A stretch of DNA of 35,867 nucleotides. Origin: a bacterium (GTDB lineage Bacteria > SZUA-182 > DTGQ01 > JAFGSM01). The notes beneath the pieces were generated by a model. The model was not told where the DNA came from, searched no databases, and worked only from the letters and a program-made list of their open reading frames with translations. The position numbers and the translations under genes were made by a program. Each line of letters opens with the position of its first letter. The first letter of the stretch is position 1. This document shows, piece after piece, positions 27,453 to 35,704 of the stretch. The stretch covers positions 1 to 35,867 of the forward strand of contig JAFGSM010000051.1 in NCBI GenBank assembly GCA_016934595.1, written 5' to 3'.

Positions 27453-27645
27453 TCCTCCTCCATTATCTTTAATTATATTTTTTATAAATGGGACGGTCAT
27501 TGCACAAGGCAACTTTTCTAAAGGATAAAATAAGCCCTGATATGAATGTTAGGAATATATCATAATATGGGCTGATTGTAAAAGAATAGTCCCCCTGACA
27601 CTCTGACACTTACTTGACTTATCCTATATTAGGTATTATTTTAAG

Positions 27646-30006
27646 ATGGCTTTTGGGAAAGGCACTGGATATTTGTCTCTTATCTTAATATTATTATGGT
27701 ATATGAACATTTTGATTGATAATAAACTTATACATATCCGTATATGGTTGGTATGTATCTTGTTTTTTGCCATTTTTGTAATGGCAGGATTTGGATGCGG
27801 CGCAGGAAAAGACATAAGGATGCCTTCTATCAGGGGAGGTCAAGACCTTTTTGCTGCCGCTGAACAACTCTATGAGAAAAGGCGCTTTCAACAGGCAGAG
27901 GCATTATATAAAAGATATCTTGACTCTTTCCCTGCCCCTTCACTTGCAGACAATGCCCTCTTTCGTTTGGGAGAGATCGCTATGGAGTCTGGGGATTACA
28001 GCCGCAGCCTCGAATTTTTTCAGAGGATATCGGCAAATTATCCGGGAAGCGAGATCATACCGTCTGCCAGATTCTATGCTATACGGTCTCTTTTCCTTAA
28101 TTCATCCTGGGATGATGCATTGAATGCTATAGCCAAGTTTCAGAAGGAGTTCCCTGCAACGCAGTATGATCCTCAAGTGAGGTTTATTCTTTCGGAGATT
28201 TATATCAAGACAAAAGAGTACCAAAAGGCAAAAGAGGCTGCCTTGGACCTTATAAAGATTCATCCCCAGTCCTCATTGAAAGATAGTGCGTTGTATCAGC
28301 TTGGATTAAGCGAGATGTATCTTGGGGAGACAGTTCAGGCTATAGGGCATTTAAAGTTAGCCCTTGCTGCTGACCTTGATGAGGATCAGAGGCAGAATGT
28401 TTTATATACACTTGGCACTCTGTATCTAATGAAAGGGGATTTGCGTTTGGCTGTTGATAAATTCAGCGACATGGTGAGATCTCCTGGAATTGGGGAGAGG
28501 AAAGACAGGATTGCCCAAAAAATAGAAAACCTCTTTAAGGATCGATTTACTGATGAGGAGATTATGGATATTATACGTGCACACCCGGATGATTTTCCTG
28601 GTGATCTTGCCTTGCTTGAGATGGGTGAAAGGCTTTTTAAACGAAAGGAATTTTTTGAGGCCAGGCGTTACTGGGGGTTGTTTTTGTCCAATTTTCCAGA
28701 CCACCCCAAGGTTCCGAATATAAAAAAATCCATGACACTTTTTAAGGAAGGAAGTGAACTCGGCTGTACAGGTAAATTTGGCTGTATTGCGCCGCTTTCA
28801 GGCCCTTTGGCGGAGTATGGCGAAAAGATGGTCAAAGGGGTTAAGATGGCGATTGATGAATATAATCAGAGATACGGCACATCAGTTAAGGTGGTACTCT
28901 TTGATTCACAGGCTAAGCAGGATAATGCGCAAAAGGGGGTAGAGCTTCTTGCATATCAGGAGAAGGTATCGGCGATCATAGGGCCTCTCTTGACTTCTAC
29001 TGCCATGTCAGCAGCAAGTGTTGCAGAGCGCATTGGCATCCCGCTTTTTACCCCAACTGCATCAGGGGAAGGCCTGCCTGAGTCCGGAAGGTTTATATTC
29101 CGGAACTGTTTGACCAACCAGCACCAGGCAGAAGAATTGGCCAATTATGCGATTGAGGAAAAAGGGCTGACAAATTTCGGGATATTTTTCCCTTTTAATC
29201 CTTATGGCCAGGGGATGATGACTGCCTTTTCAGACAGGGTTGAGGAATTAGGCGGCAATATAAATATTATAGAGTTTTATGACCCTGAGGATACGGATTT
29301 CAAGGATCAGATTATAAGGATCAATCAGGCAATGCCAGAGGCGCTTTTTTTGCCGGGATCTTATGAGAAAATAGTGCTGATAGCCCCCCAGATACGTTTC
29401 TATGAACCTGAGGAGCCAGACCCGAACGATCCGAACCATGCAGTTATGAATATTACGGATTCGACTGTCTTTGCGGATTATGATTCATATCCGGATTTTG
29501 TGGAGATTACATCAGGCTATGATGAAGACGGCGGATCAGATGAGGATAAAACAGAAGATAGTGGGCCAAAGGTGGAGGCTGTACAGCTTTTGGGCACAGA
29601 TGGCTGGTATGATGAAAGGGTTGTAAAAGAAGGTGAATCGTATGTGGATGGCTCTATTATAAGCGTTGGATTTTATCAGGATAGCGCTGATCACCGTATA
29701 AGAGCATTTTCGTCGAATTTCAGGGCAAGATACGGGCATCCGCCTGATCTTGTCTCCGCGCAGGCATATGATGCGACAAATATGCTTTTAGAGGCGAGCG
29801 ACGGGGCAACGGCTACATGGGATACAATCAGGGAAAGGCTTTCACAGATAAGGGATTTCCCAGGCGTAACCGGAAAGACGACTATCCTTCCGTCAGGTGA
29901 TTCGAAAAAAGAGATCACCCTGCTTCAGATTAAAGGCAAAAGGTTTGTCCATTTAGACAGGTCTCCATTCAATCCGAAGAGCGGGCCTTTCTTTCTGGAA
30001 AATTGA
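27646..30006 (+). CDS. LpoA-like protein: TPR plus periplasmic-binding domain
   Basis: Up to 786 residues. An N-terminal membrane segment (about 31-50) ends in AGFGCG, a poor but possible lipoprotein box with Cys51. Tetratricopeptide-type repeats cover about 60-330 (repeated LYEKRRFQQAEALYKRYL, NALFRLGEIA patterns). A type I periplasmic-binding fold follows at about 345-770, starting GKFGCIAPLSGPLAEYGEKM as in leucine-binding proteins. TPR plus this fold is the architecture of LpoA, the outer-membrane activator of PBP1A, and a PBP1A gene converges on it with a 38-base overlap. A transport or sensory role is the alternative. An acidic loop lies at about 586-644. A start at 27703 is also possible. 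Confidence 0.8.
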   Translation: MAFGKGTGYLSLILILLWYMNILIDNKLIHIRIWLVCILFFAIFVMAGFGCGAGKDIRMPSIRGGQDLFAAAEQLYEKRRFQQAEALYKRYLDSFPAPSLADNALFRLGEIAMESGDYSRSLEFFQRISANYPGSEIIPSARFYAIRSLFLNSSWDDALNAIAKFQKEFPATQYDPQVRFILSEIYIKTKEYQKAKEAALDLIKIHPQSSLKDSALYQLGLSEMYLGETVQAIGHLKLALAADLDEDQRQNVLYTLGTLYLMKGDLRLAVDKFSDMVRSPGIGERKDRIAQKIENLFKDRFTDEEIMDIIRAHPDDFPGDLALLEMGERLFKRKEFFEARRYWGLFLSNFPDHPKVPNIKKSMTLFKEGSELGCTGKFGCIAPLSGPLAEYGEKMVKGVKMAIDEYNQRYGTSVKVVLFDSQAKQDNAQKGVELLAYQEKVSAIIGPLLTSTAMSAASVAERIGIPLFTPTASGEGLPESGRFIFRNCLTNQHQAEELANYAIEEKGLTNFGIFFPFNPYGQGMMTAFSDRVEELGGNINIIEFYDPEDTDFKDQIIRINQAMPEALFLPGSYEKIVLIAPQIRFYEPEEPDPNDPNHAVMNITDSTVFADYDSYPDFVEITSGYDEDGGSDEDKTEDSGPKVEAVQLLGTDGWYDERVVKEGESYVDGSIISVGFYQDSADHRIRAFSSNFRARYGHPPDLVSAQAYDATNMLLEASDGATATWDTIRERLSQIRDFPGVTGKTTILPSGDSKKEITLLQIKGKRFVHLDRSPFNPKSGPFFLEN

Positions 30007-32392
30007 TTTGTATGTCCTGCGCATCGACCATTCTTGTATCCTTGCTCAGTTCCATGTCCATCTGAACAAAATGGGCGCTTGTGATTTGATGGGCTTTGCA
30101 TAGCTTTTTGGGGGCAGTACCATCACGGAAAGCCTCTAGAAGGATATCATTGCATTCCCCGGTGGCAAGGAGCCCTGTTTTGCGGTCAATGGATACGAAT
30201 TCGATTCCAGGCGGAATAGGGAAATCCTTGACAGTTTTGCCGTCAAGATATCCTTTCATAAAATTGACCCAGACAGGGGATGCTGCCTTGGAACCCGTTT
30301 CCATATCCCCGAGGCTTTTATATTCGTCAAAACCTATCCAGACGCCTGCTACGATGTCTGGACTGAAGCCAATGAACCAAGCGTCTATATAATTATTAGT
30401 GGTTCCTGTTTTGCCTGCCAGGGGTCTGGCAAGGGCCTTTGCCTTCCATCCGGTGCCGTGATCTATAACGCCACGAAGGGCCTGAGTCATCAAATATGCC
30501 GTTTGTTCGTCAATCGCCCTTTCTGGATGAGGATGGTGCTCTTCTAATATCCGTCCGTCAGGGCCTTCTATCTTCAATATGGCGACAGGCATTGTCTTTA
30601 TCCCGCCTGTAGCAAAAACCCCGTATGCAGATGTAAGTTCCAGAAGGGATACTCCTGAGCTTCCGAGTGCAAGAGAAAGGTCCGCTGACAAAGGTGACAC
30701 TATCCCCATATCCTTGGCAGTTTCAACAGACGCATCGATCCCTGCCTTCTTCAGCACCTTGATGGTTATCACATTCCTTGATTTTTCCAATGCCTCTCTT
30801 AGCGTGGTAGGCCCATAGAATTTTTGATAATAATTGACTGGTTTCCAGTCTTTCTCCTGCTCATCATCCTGGTATATGATTGGTGAATCTATAAAGATAT
30901 CAGCAAGGGTATATCCCTGTTTTAATGCGGTCGTGTATATAAAGGGCTTAAACGCTGAACCCGGCTGCCTTTTTGCCTGAACTGCGCGGTTGAACTTGCT
31001 GGTTTCAAAATCGTATCCTCCGGCCATTGCCTTGATATGGCCTGTGTGTGGATCTATCGCTAAAATAGCCCCCTGTACCTCAGGCACCTGATCCATTGCC
31101 AGTCTAAAAAGGGTCTCTGCCTTATTATCAGGGTCTTTAAGCCTTTCCAGAATCCTTACATATATCTTGTCCGCAGGTTTGATAATGGATTCCAAAGACT
31201 TTGTCCCTGTCCAGGAGGCATCATCAATACCCAGGATACCCTTTATGCCTGTGCCATACATGAGAATCAATGCCTGGGATGAAGAGACATCTACAACCTC
31301 TCCTAAGATGCGGTTTTTAGGAAGAATACCAGTCTCAATACAGGCAATTAACTCCCTTTCTATATCCTCATAGTTGCCTCCTTTTGGATTTTCGCTTTTT
31401 CCTTTTATATCTTGGATATTTCGGAAACCCTGTCTTTTATCCAGTTCTTCCAGCCCGCATTTCAGCGCATCTTCAGCATATTTTTGCAGATCAGGGTCAA
31501 GCGTAGTATAGACCTTAAGACCTCCCCTATAAAGCATAGTAGCGCCGTATTTCCCCTCAAGATATGACCTTATATATTCTACAAAATATGGGGCTTGGGC
31601 AGATTGATCTTTGTTTTTGCTAAGATCAATGGATGTATTTATGGATGATTGATATTGATTATAGTCAATATAGCCTTCTTCCAGCATCCTTTTTAATACA
31701 TAGTTGCGGCGTGATAAGGCGCGGTCAGGATGACGGGTGGGATTATATAGGTTTGGCGCCTTTGGCAGGCCTGCCAGGAGCGCTGACTGGGTAAGGCCGA
31801 GGTCTTCAGCATGCACTCCGAAAAAGGTCCTGGCTGCGGATTCAATCCCATATGCCCCGTTTCCGAAATAGATTTGATTCAGATATAGCTCTAAGATTTT
31901 ATCTTTGGAATAAAGCTTCTCCACTTCAAGGGCAAGGAGCGCCTCCTTAAGTTTGCGTATGATGGTCTTTTCTGAGTGAAGAAGAAGTGAGCGTGTCAAC
32001 TGCTGGGTTATGGTGCTTCCTCCCTCCATGAAACCTTTATGCCTTATGTTGCGTATGGCTGCCCTTGATATCCCACCCCAATCAAGGCCGTTATGTTTGT
32101 AAAAACGGGCGTCCTCTACGGCGATGACAGCCTGTATCATATGAGAAGGAAAAGAGACGTAAGGAACCAGTATCCTTTTTTCAAGACAGAAATGAGCCAG
32201 GGATTGTCCATTAGAGTCATAAACCCTAGTTATAAGGCTTGGCTCGTATTCCTTGAGAATAGACAGATCCGGCAGTTGCCTCTTTATCTGTATAAAAAGT
32301 CCGGTGACGGAGCCTAAAAGCATAACGAAAAAGATAATGAGCGTGTAAACGAGAAAGAGGAACCCCTTCTTAAGATAAGATGATATTGACAT
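29969..32392 (-). CDS. mrcA: Penicillin-binding protein 1A (bifunctional peptidoglycan synthase)
   Basis: An 807-residue class A PBP that polymerises glycan strands and cross-links peptides. After a membrane anchor (about 10-35) the GT51 glycosyltransferase domain shows EDARFYKHNGLDWGG (Glu93) and GGSTITQQLTRSL. The transpeptidase domain shows SAFK (Ser479, Lys482), SRN (538-540) and KTGTT (from 661). A region between the domains at about 330-430 resembles the OB-like insert of PBP1A. All catalytic motifs are intact. It converges with the LpoA-like gene and lies downstream of the HEPN gene on the same strand. Confidence 0.96.
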   Translation of the reverse strand: MSISSYLKKGFLFLVYTLIIFFVMLLGSVTGLFIQIKRQLPDLSILKEYEPSLITRVYDSNGQSLAHFCLEKRILVPYVSFPSHMIQAVIAVEDARFYKHNGLDWGGISRAAIRNIRHKGFMEGGSTITQQLTRSLLLHSEKTIIRKLKEALLALEVEKLYSKDKILELYLNQIYFGNGAYGIESAARTFFGVHAEDLGLTQSALLAGLPKAPNLYNPTRHPDRALSRRNYVLKRMLEEGYIDYNQYQSSINTSIDLSKNKDQSAQAPYFVEYIRSYLEGKYGATMLYRGGLKVYTTLDPDLQKYAEDALKCGLEELDKRQGFRNIQDIKGKSENPKGGNYEDIERELIACIETGILPKNRILGEVVDVSSSQALILMYGTGIKGILGIDDASWTGTKSLESIIKPADKIYVRILERLKDPDNKAETLFRLAMDQVPEVQGAILAIDPHTGHIKAMAGGYDFETSKFNRAVQAKRQPGSAFKPFIYTTALKQGYTLADIFIDSPIIYQDDEQEKDWKPVNYYQKFYGPTTLREALEKSRNVITIKVLKKAGIDASVETAKDMGIVSPLSADLSLALGSSGVSLLELTSAYGVFATGGIKTMPVAILKIEGPDGRILEEHHPHPERAIDEQTAYLMTQALRGVIDHGTGWKAKALARPLAGKTGTTNNYIDAWFIGFSPDIVAGVWIGFDEYKSLGDMETGSKAASPVWVNFMKGYLDGKTVKDFPIPPGIEFVSIDRKTGLLATGECNDILLEAFRDGTAPKKLCKAHQITSAHFVQMDMELSKDTRMVDAQDIQINFPERKARSSD

Positions 32393-32479
32393 AAGGATTT
32401 ATATAGAGTTAAATAGTTTGCACTGATTATGAGGAAAGGCAAAAGATAGCGGCACCGGCCCGGTTATTCATGATCTTTA

Positions 32480-32914
32480 TCATGCAGAGGTCAATATGTT
32501 GCTTTGAACGAACTCCTTCAGCACCTTGTACACATACTCTCCTTTGCTTAATGCCTCCATAGCCTCTGACTCTCCATAAACCTTTGATGGAACCCATAGG
32601 GGAAGATCTTTCCTCTGATACAGGGGAAATCTTGTCCTCGCGCCATGCTTTTCAAGGGAAATGATAGCCCCGTATATCTTGTCTATGTCATCTATTTCTC
32701 CCCTAAAAACAGCCAAGAAGAGGGTAGATGTCTTGTGATCCCTTGTCACTACACTTCTCATGGTCAGGCATGCCTTTGTAATTTTTTCAACCGCTTCTTG
32801 GGCAAAATGGATGGTCCTGCTGTAAAGACCGTTGACATAAGTGAGCCTTGCGGCTTCTATATCGATTTCGCTTTCTATTAGATATGCCTCAACAATATCT
32901 TTAGGGTCGTGCAT
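32480..32914 (-). CDS. HEPN domain protein, stand-alone
   Basis: About 144 residues. The segment YSRTIHFAQEAVEKITKACLT matches the core helix of HEPN proteins, and helices on either side complete the fold. HEPN proteins are often RNases or toxins paired with an MNT nucleotidyltransferase, or accessory domains. The usual R-X4-6-H catalytic motif is not evident, and no MNT gene is beside it, so it may be a non-toxic member. I use the ATG at 32914, with GAGGAGGGGG just upstream, instead of the GTG at 32929. It has its own strong promoter. Confidence 0.8.
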   Translation of the reverse strand: MHDPKDIVEAYLIESEIDIEAARLTYVNGLYSRTIHFAQEAVEKITKACLTMRSVVTRDHKTSTLFLAVFRGEIDDIDKIYGAIISLEKHGARTRFPLYQRKDLPLWVPSKVYGESEAMEALSKGEYVYKVLKEFVQSNILTSA

Positions 32915-32967
32915 TTTCCCCCTCCTCACAGGAAGTTCATGTGTGTGAACCCCCGCCCATTTAATTT

Positions 32968-32996
32968 AATTATGTCAAAAGGCTGTATCAGTGTCA
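32968..32996 (-). promoter_or_regulatory. Sigma-70-type promoter of the HEPN gene
   Basis: On the minus strand TTGACA (32996-32991) is followed by exactly 17 bases and CATAAT (32973-32968). Initiation near 32961 would give a leader of about 47 bases, holding the GAGGAGGGGG ribosome-binding site. Confidence 0.65.
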
Positions 32997-33050
32997 AGGA
33001 AAAGAAGTTTTAAGAACAGGCCTTTTGTTTTCCCTTAATATTATATCGGC

Positions 33051-33105
33051 ACATTTATATTTAATAATCATTAGTTATTAACGATAAATGTTATTGGGAC
33101 AATAA
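33051..33105. repeat. AT-rich nested hairpins past the queC stop
   Basis: ACATTTAT (33051-33058) pairs with ATAAATGT (33084-33091), and inside it TTAATAA (33061-33067) pairs with TTATTAA (33075-33081), giving a 17-base-pair stem with one two-base mismatch and a seven-base loop. Directly beside it TTATTG (33091-33096) and CAATAA (33100-33105) form a second small stem. They begin a few bases beyond the queC stop. There is no clean T-tract, so they may stabilise the transcript end or be a weak terminator. Confidence 0.5.
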
Positions 33106-33107
33106 AA

Positions 33108-33821
33108 TTATTCCTGATATTTCAACGGGTCTGGAAATCCTGCCTCTTTAAAGCCTTTTAGCCTGATCTGACAACTATGGCATCTGCCGCATGGCAGTCC
33201 GGCAGAGTCGGGCTGATAGCAGCTGGATGTTATGCTATAATCCACACCAAGCCTGAGACCGGTCTGGATAATCTCTGCCTTTGACATATAAAGTAGGGGG
33301 GATCGGATTCGGATTGGTTTGCCGTGACATATACCCGCCTTGGTGCCAAGCCTTGCTGTCTCTTCAAACGAATCTATAAACTCGCCTCTGCAGTCCGGAT
33401 ATCCGCTGTAATCCATTGCATTTGCTCCAATAAATACCTCGCCGGCGCAGGTTGCCTCCGCCCATGCAACAGCCAGAGACAGAAAGATGAGGTTCCTTGC
33501 AGGCACGTATGTGCTGGGCACAATATTTAGGGTTTCTGATCCGGAAGGTCTTGCATCATGGGATTCGAATAAAGGGGATGTGGGTATCTTCTGATTGATA
33601 TCGGTCAAACTGGAGCCGCCTATTTTTTCCATATCTATATTTAATACAAGATGCCTTTCAACCCCAAAATATGTGGCGACACGTTTTGCAGCAGAGATTT
33701 CGAAGGCATGTCTCTGTCCATACAGTACACTCAGAGAGTATATTTTTCTGCCCTCATCCTTTGCTATTGCCAGGCAGGTGGCGGAGTCAAGTCCCCCGCT
33801 TGTAAGGCAGACCGCCTTCAT
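33108..33821 (-). CDS. queC: 7-cyano-7-deazaguanine synthase
   Basis: QueC turns 7-carboxy-7-deazaguanine into preQ0 with ATP and ammonia. About 237 residues. It has the PP-loop SGGLDSATCLA at the N-terminus, the VLYGQRHAFEI segment, the conserved VPARNLIFLSLA, and C-terminal zinc cysteines in SSCYQ and PCGRCHSCQIR. I choose the ATG at 33821, preceded by GGGAGGGGAAG and overlapping the queE stop by four bases; the upstream start at 33842 lies deep inside queE. It is the last gene of the nucleosidase-like gene, queE, queC operon. Confidence 0.96.
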   Translation of the reverse strand: MKAVCLTSGGLDSATCLAIAKDEGRKIYSLSVLYGQRHAFEISAAKRVATYFGVERHLVLNIDMEKIGGSSLTDINQKIPTSPLFESHDARPSGSETLNIVPSTYVPARNLIFLSLAVAWAEATCAGEVFIGANAMDYSGYPDCRGEFIDSFEETARLGTKAGICHGKPIRIRSPLLYMSKAEIIQTGLRLGVDYSITSSCYQPDSAGLPCGRCHSCQIRLKGFKEAGFPDPLKYQE

Positions 33822-34465
33822 CTTCCCCTCCCTGATCCCCATAAAATCTTGTGAATCTGTAACTGAAGCCTGACTTCAAGCCTATCTTCAAGGATCCAGT
33901 CAGCCAACAAGCTGGGCTTCATAAAGGGCTCAACAGGGGAAAATATGCACTGGGCTAGATTCTGTATCCCGTGCCTTTCGATTATCCCCTTAGCCCATAT
34001 AAAGTCATTTCTGTCGCCTATGACAAACTTGATCTCGTCCTGTTTCGTCAGATGGATCAGGTTTTGGTAACGATTCATGTGGCTTTGACCGCTAGCCGGG
34101 CATTTTATGTCCATTATCCTGACCACCCTTGTGTCTATTTGGCTTATATCCATGCTCCCGTTTGTTTCAAGATATATTTTATGGCCCCGTTCCAGAAGGG
34201 CATTAATCAGAAAAGGCGTCTTCGGCTGAACAAGGGGTTCTCCACCAGTGACAAGCACATGGCGGGGATAAGGGTTTCCAGTCATTTTGAGTATTTCCTC
34301 AAGGGACATGTTTTGAAAATCCATTTGGGCATATTTTGTGTCGCAATAGCTGCATTTGAGATTGCATCCGCCCATCCTGATGATTGTGCATGGCCAGCCC
34401 GATGCGCCAGATTCTCCCATCAGGGTCTCATATATCTCGCATATTTGAAACGAGTCAGGCATCAT
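33818..34465 (-). CDS. queE: 7-carboxy-7-deazaguanine synthase (radical SAM)
   Basis: QueE rearranges 6-carboxytetrahydropterin into 7-carboxy-7-deazaguanine using SAM and a 4Fe-4S cluster. The 215-residue protein has the CX3CX2C motif at Cys34, Cys38 and Cys41 (CNLKCSYC), preceded by the ETLMGESGASGWPC segment usual in QueE, and the VLVTGGEPLVQ radical-SAM glycine motif. It starts immediately after the stop codon of the upstream nucleosidase-like gene and overlaps queC by four bases, so the three are surely co-transcribed. queD is not in the window. Confidence 0.96.
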   Translation of the reverse strand: MMPDSFQICEIYETLMGESGASGWPCTIIRMGGCNLKCSYCDTKYAQMDFQNMSLEEILKMTGNPYPRHVLVTGGEPLVQPKTPFLINALLERGHKIYLETNGSMDISQIDTRVVRIMDIKCPASGQSHMNRYQNLIHLTKQDEIKFVIGDRNDFIWAKGIIERHGIQNLAQCIFSPVEPFMKPSLLADWILEDRLEVRLQLQIHKILWGSGRGR

Positions 34466-35224
34466 TTAATAGCCCCATGATTTGATAACATTCATTAATC
34501 GGCTGACAAACCTTTGATTTGCATAGCAGGCAAAGATGACAGCAAATTGGAGACGAAGGACATTGGGAACCTGATCTATTGGCCTTGGTATTAAATGATG
34601 CCTTTTCCACCAAAAGGGGTTGAGATAGGTTAAAGGAGGAAGCTTGAAATTCCATGTATCAGATACCGATCTGATGATCAAATACGGGATGTCAAGCAGG
34701 GAAAAAAAACTGGCAAAATAGTACGACTCCATATCCACACACCCGAGATCTGGTGATTCCCTGTGCAGGGCAATCTTGTCTTCCCTGTCAAATGCACTTT
34801 TAACAGTCATTGACGGGAGAAAAGACACCTTTGAAGCCCTAAAAGAACCTGCCGTCGAACAGGCGAGCGCCAGCATCTCCTTTCCTGTGTTAAACGAAGC
34901 AGCATCCTTCTCACGGAGCCTGACTTGTGGCGGGATATTTAGATGTGCTATCTTCATATAAGGCATTAGCGATCCGGCGCATCCAATGTTTAATGCCAGC
35001 CTGATCTTAAGTTCTTTAGGGAGATTGCGCAAGGAGCGCCTGATATTTTTCCCGCCTATCCCGGATTGAACAAGAAGCGCCCTTTTGCCCATATAGCTGC
35101 CATAATAATATATTGATCTGCCTTTTTCCCATATTGTTTTTCCAATAAGTCCCCTTTTGATCCAAAAGATCTCCTGCGGCGTCGCCCCGCAAATACAGAT
35201 AACCTCTCTGATTAAGTCGTTCAT
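34466..35224 (-). CDS. Nucleoside phosphorylase/nucleosidase superfamily protein
   Basis: About 252 residues. The glycine loop SGIGGKNIRRSL, the NIGCAGSL strand, the VDMES motif and the RSVSDTW segment match the MTA/SAH nucleosidase and purine nucleoside phosphorylase fold, with the catalytic Glu and Asp positions apparently kept. The C-terminal 50 residues (PFWWKRHHLIPRP onward) are not typical of the core family. It cleaves an N-glycosidic bond, but the substrate is unknown. It abuts queE with no gap and leads a queuosine operon, so a 7-deazaguanine nucleoside is one possibility; MTA or SAH is another. I prefer the ATG at 35224, with AGGG upstream; 35245 is the alternative. Confidence 0.75.
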   Translation of the reverse strand: MNDLIREVICICGATPQEIFWIKRGLIGKTIWEKGRSIYYYGSYMGKRALLVQSGIGGKNIRRSLRNLPKELKIRLALNIGCAGSLMPYMKIAHLNIPPQVRLREKDAASFNTGKEMLALACSTAGSFRASKVSFLPSMTVKSAFDREDKIALHRESPDLGCVDMESYYFASFFSLLDIPYLIIRSVSDTWNFKLPPLTYLNPFWWKRHHLIPRPIDQVPNVLRLQFAVIFACYANQRFVSRLMNVIKSWGY

Positions 35225-35305
35225 AACATCCCTGTTAACCTCCATGGTCCAGTGTTCGGGATCATTTTAGCATGATTGTGATGTATTAAAAAGATAGAGT
35301 CAGAT

Positions 35306-35704
35306 TTATGTCAGGTTTAAGGATAGAAATTTATCTAAATCTCGAATCAACCAAAGGTAGGCATCGTCACCTTCAGTTTGTGTCTCCTTAATATTGGCGA
35401 TAATAGATATGAAGGCATTATACAGTGATGTCAATGTTTCAATTATCTCATTATGGATGTTTACGTTGCCGTTTTTTATTTGGCAGATCAGATTTTCACC
35501 GGCCAGTGATAATGCCTCCAGTCTTGAGAAACCTAAAACCCCGGCAGAGCCTTTGATGGTATGAATTAAACGGAAGATACTGGATATTTTTTCTGTGTTA
35601 TTATGGTTTTTTCCGATTTCTTTAAGATCATTATAGAATTGATTCAGGATTTCACTGCACTCCTGTAAAAAAAGATTTAAAAGCTCATGGTCGACATTTT
35701 CCAT
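35306..35704 (-). CDS. Stand-alone histidine phosphotransfer (Hpt) protein
   Basis: A 132-residue helical protein with the Hpt motif FRLIHTIKGSAGVLGFSRLE, the histidine of HTIKGSAG being the phosphorylated residue as in the P1 domain of CheA. The rest of CheA (P2 to P5) is absent downstream, where only 60 bases precede the next gene. It could be a true single-domain phosphorelay protein or a remnant of a CheA-like kinase. GAGGGG six bases before the ATG supports translation as a separate protein. No response regulator is seen in the window. Confidence 0.85.
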   Translation of the reverse strand: MENVDHELLNLFLQECSEILNQFYNDLKEIGKNHNNTEKISSIFRLIHTIKGSAGVLGFSRLEALSLAGENLICQIKNGNVNIHNEIIETLTSLYNAFISIIANIKETQTEGDDAYLWLIRDLDKFLSLNLT

